Of a stretch of DNA of 43,742 nt, positions 43,016 to 43,742 are shown one piece after another. A program made the position numbers and the translations under genes. The number at the start of each line of letters is the position of its first letter. Within the stretch, counting starts at the first letter, position 1. The DNA is from WTAW01 sp964406575 (GTDB lineage Bacteria > Acidobacteriota > Aminicenantia > Aminicenantales > Aminicenantaceae), in NCBI GenBank assembly GCA_964406575.1, contig CAYOSH010000034.1:1-43742 (forward strand), read 5' to 3'. Under the pieces are notes generated by a model. It did not search any database and had not been told where the DNA came from. It saw nothing but the letters and a program-made list of their open reading frames with translations.

Positions 43016-43108
43016 TTGAAGTGGCACGCCAATAAGGATTTCTATAGAACTTTTAAAAATATCAAATCCAAGGCTGAAAAAGCGAAAGCTATCTTAGGGA
43101 TTCGCTGA
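43016..43108 (+). CDS. possible short basic peptide or gene fragment
   Basis: A TTG-started frame of 30 codons reads MKWHANKDFYRTFKNIKSKA and ends AKAILGIR. It is rich in lysine and looks coding, but it has a poor start, no ribosome site and no recognised family. A fragment of a decayed gene is at least as likely. Confidence 0.2.
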   Translation: MKWHANKDFYRTFKNIKSKAEKAKAILGIR

Positions 43109-43203
43109 ATTAGAATAACGAACACAAAATTTGGCAGAAAGAGTCAAATCAAGTCCGTACTCAAACATTTATGGGGCAGATCGTCACAGGACAGCGCTGG
43201 GCT

Positions 43204-43311
43204 TTATTTATTCTTCTTTTCTTTTTTCAATCTTCGTTTTTCCTTTGGACTAAGCTTGGCCTTTTTCCGTTGTTCCTTTTTGCCTTTATCCTTTTTTCCT
43301 TTATCACCCAT
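43204..43311 (-). CDS. very basic 35-residue protein
   Basis: This short gene has AAGGAG 8 bases before an ATG at 43311. The product begins MGDKGKKDKGKKEQRKKAKL, then SPKEKRRLKKEKKNK, and has no hydrophobic residue except two leucines and one alanine; more than half the residues are lysine or arginine. It ends with TAA at 43204. Small lysine-rich proteins beginning MGDKGKKDKGKKE occur in many bacteria, and the composition suggests nucleic-acid binding, but function is unknown to me. The plus strand shows an 88-codon open frame over the same bases, which is an artefact of the AAA-rich codons. A good promoter with a palindromic spacer lies upstream. Confidence 0.75.
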   Translation of the reverse strand: MGDKGKKDKGKKEQRKKAKLSPKEKRRLKKEKKNK

Positions 43312-43428
43312 ATCTCTTTCTCCTTGCTTGAAAATGGCTTGCTCCGGACTGTAGCATTGAATGTATGCGGTCAAGCGGTTTCAGAGTTTTTTTCTGATTT
43401 CATAAGCTACAGATTCCGAGTATCATAC

Positions 43429-43456
43429 TACTACTAACTGATTCAGTTTGACAAGG
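43429..43456 (-). promoter_or_regulatory. promoter with palindromic spacer upstream of the basic 35-residue protein
   Basis: Minus-strand TTGTCA near 43451-43456 is followed by a spacer holding AACTGA/TCAGTT around 43436-43448 and a weak TAGTAT near 43427-43432. The palindrome inside the spacer would suit a repressor. The -10 choice is uncertain. Confidence 0.35.
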
Positions 43457-43480
43457 TTCGAAGCGGATGAAAATCCCCAC

Positions 43481-43564
43481 TCACTCAACCATATCCTTCC
43501 AGTGGAGAATGAATTTCTTGGAATCCCTTGTAGCATCACTATGCAAGATCCTCTTATTCTGCAT
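43481..43564 (-). CDS. possible 27-residue peptide or gene fragment
   Basis: An ATG at 43564 follows GGGAGAGG by six bases and the frame runs 27 codons, starting MQNKRILHSDATRDSKKFIL. The same frame stays open about 32 codons further upstream (LVERIETTANYLSRPKSWAL), so this may be the tail of a decayed larger gene. No family is recognised. Confidence 0.25.
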   Translation of the reverse strand: MQNKRILHSDATRDSKKFILHWKDMVE

Positions 43565-43742
43565 TGAAGCCTCTCCCTGTGCTAAAGCCCAGGATTTCGG
43601 CCTGGAAAGATAATTGGCCGTCGTTTCGATCCGTTCAACAAGCGTAAAAGATAGACTATCGTGTCAATAGGAAAACTAAATATCAGACTTTGCGGCAATA
43701 GGCATTCTTCTTCCTACTCCGAAGGATTTCGTCGTGACTTTT

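Larger units (their letters stand above)
43312..43742. other. gene-poor right end with palindromes
   Basis: Between the basic-protein gene and the window end lie AACTGATTCAGTT-type inverted DNA (43436-43448), a CCAGG/CCTGG stem (43589-43605) and GATAGACTATC (43650-43660). One short minus frame at 43481-43564 may be coding. Nothing else is supported. Confidence 0.4.

Noticed and set aside
43171..43437. 88-codon plus-strand frame, hydrophobic product
   Set aside because: It is the antisense of the lysine-rich codons of the 35-residue gene, whose ribosome site and start are good; phenylalanine and leucine runs arise from AAA/AAG on the other strand.
1..43742. CRISPR array or complete defence system
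   Set aside because: No regularly spaced direct repeats with unique spacers and no cas or restriction genes were found; the only regular array is the 10-bp phased heptamer set.

Overview
The window reads as a chromosomal segment of an uncultured Gram-negative bacterium. The gene mix points to Candidatus Aminicenantes or a relative in or near the Acidobacteriota. The pointers are three large FtsX/MacB-type permeases (two carrying an N-terminal permease-prefix segment and a coupled PadR gene), a VWFA-related secreted protein, a DUF5916/CBM9-like outer-membrane protein, secreted M24 peptidase homologues, a zinc-ribbon Ser/Thr kinase with TolB-like and TPR segments, and DUF362 ferredoxin. This placement is inference from gene content; no rRNA or other phylogenetic marker except lepA and one tRNA is present.

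Layout. 1-7500: tRNA-Lys(CTT), rmuC, a potassium channel with RCK domains, an outer-membrane protein, a GAF/HD-GYP phosphodiesterase, a small Cys protein, a small beta-barrel protein and deoC. 7700-13300: a TPR protein overlapping a cytoplasmic zincin gene, divergent from a VWFA-related exported protein, then an ABM-like protein. 13380-18330: PadR plus FtsX permease, an exported protein, a decayed hotdog thioesterase and an exported zincin. 18380-22710: two M24 peptidase homologues (one frameshifted) flanking a MATE pump. 22900-26560: a polytopic membrane protein, bactofilin, an exported helical protein and DUF362-ferredoxin. 26600-33000: PadR plus a second permease, a PAS-LuxR regulator and two lipoproteins. 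33360-40070: a third permease without PadR or prefix, the DUF5916 protein and lepA. 40320-43742: the receptor-like kinase, a very basic 35-residue protein and fragments.

How the parts may work together. Most of the window is envelope biology: export, outer membrane, lipoproteins, orphan permeases, secreted peptidases and signal input (HD-GYP, PAS-LuxR, kinase). The three permeases have no ATP-binding partner in the window. Two are led by PadR genes with near-zero gaps; the third and the Cys-rich lipoprotein at 31474 instead have exact GG-N10-GC (sigma-54-type) promoters upstream.

The strongest unexpected signals are: (1) an M24 gene split by a frameshift that is exactly explained by loss of one 8-bp tandem unit; (2) a decayed hotdog thioesterase; (3) two sigma-54-type promoters in one 2-kb stretch; (4) four heptamers at exact 10-bp spacing upstream of the kinase promoter, plus a terminator-like hairpin inside the kinase leader; (5) two copies of a REP-like palindrome, each supplying the stop codon of a flanking gene; (6) a two-copy dispersed repeat that conserves a short CPNC-containing reading frame; (7) a promoter followed by a structured, gene-free RNA candidate at about 29.85 kb. 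No CRISPR array, intact insertion sequence, integrase or complete defence system was seen.
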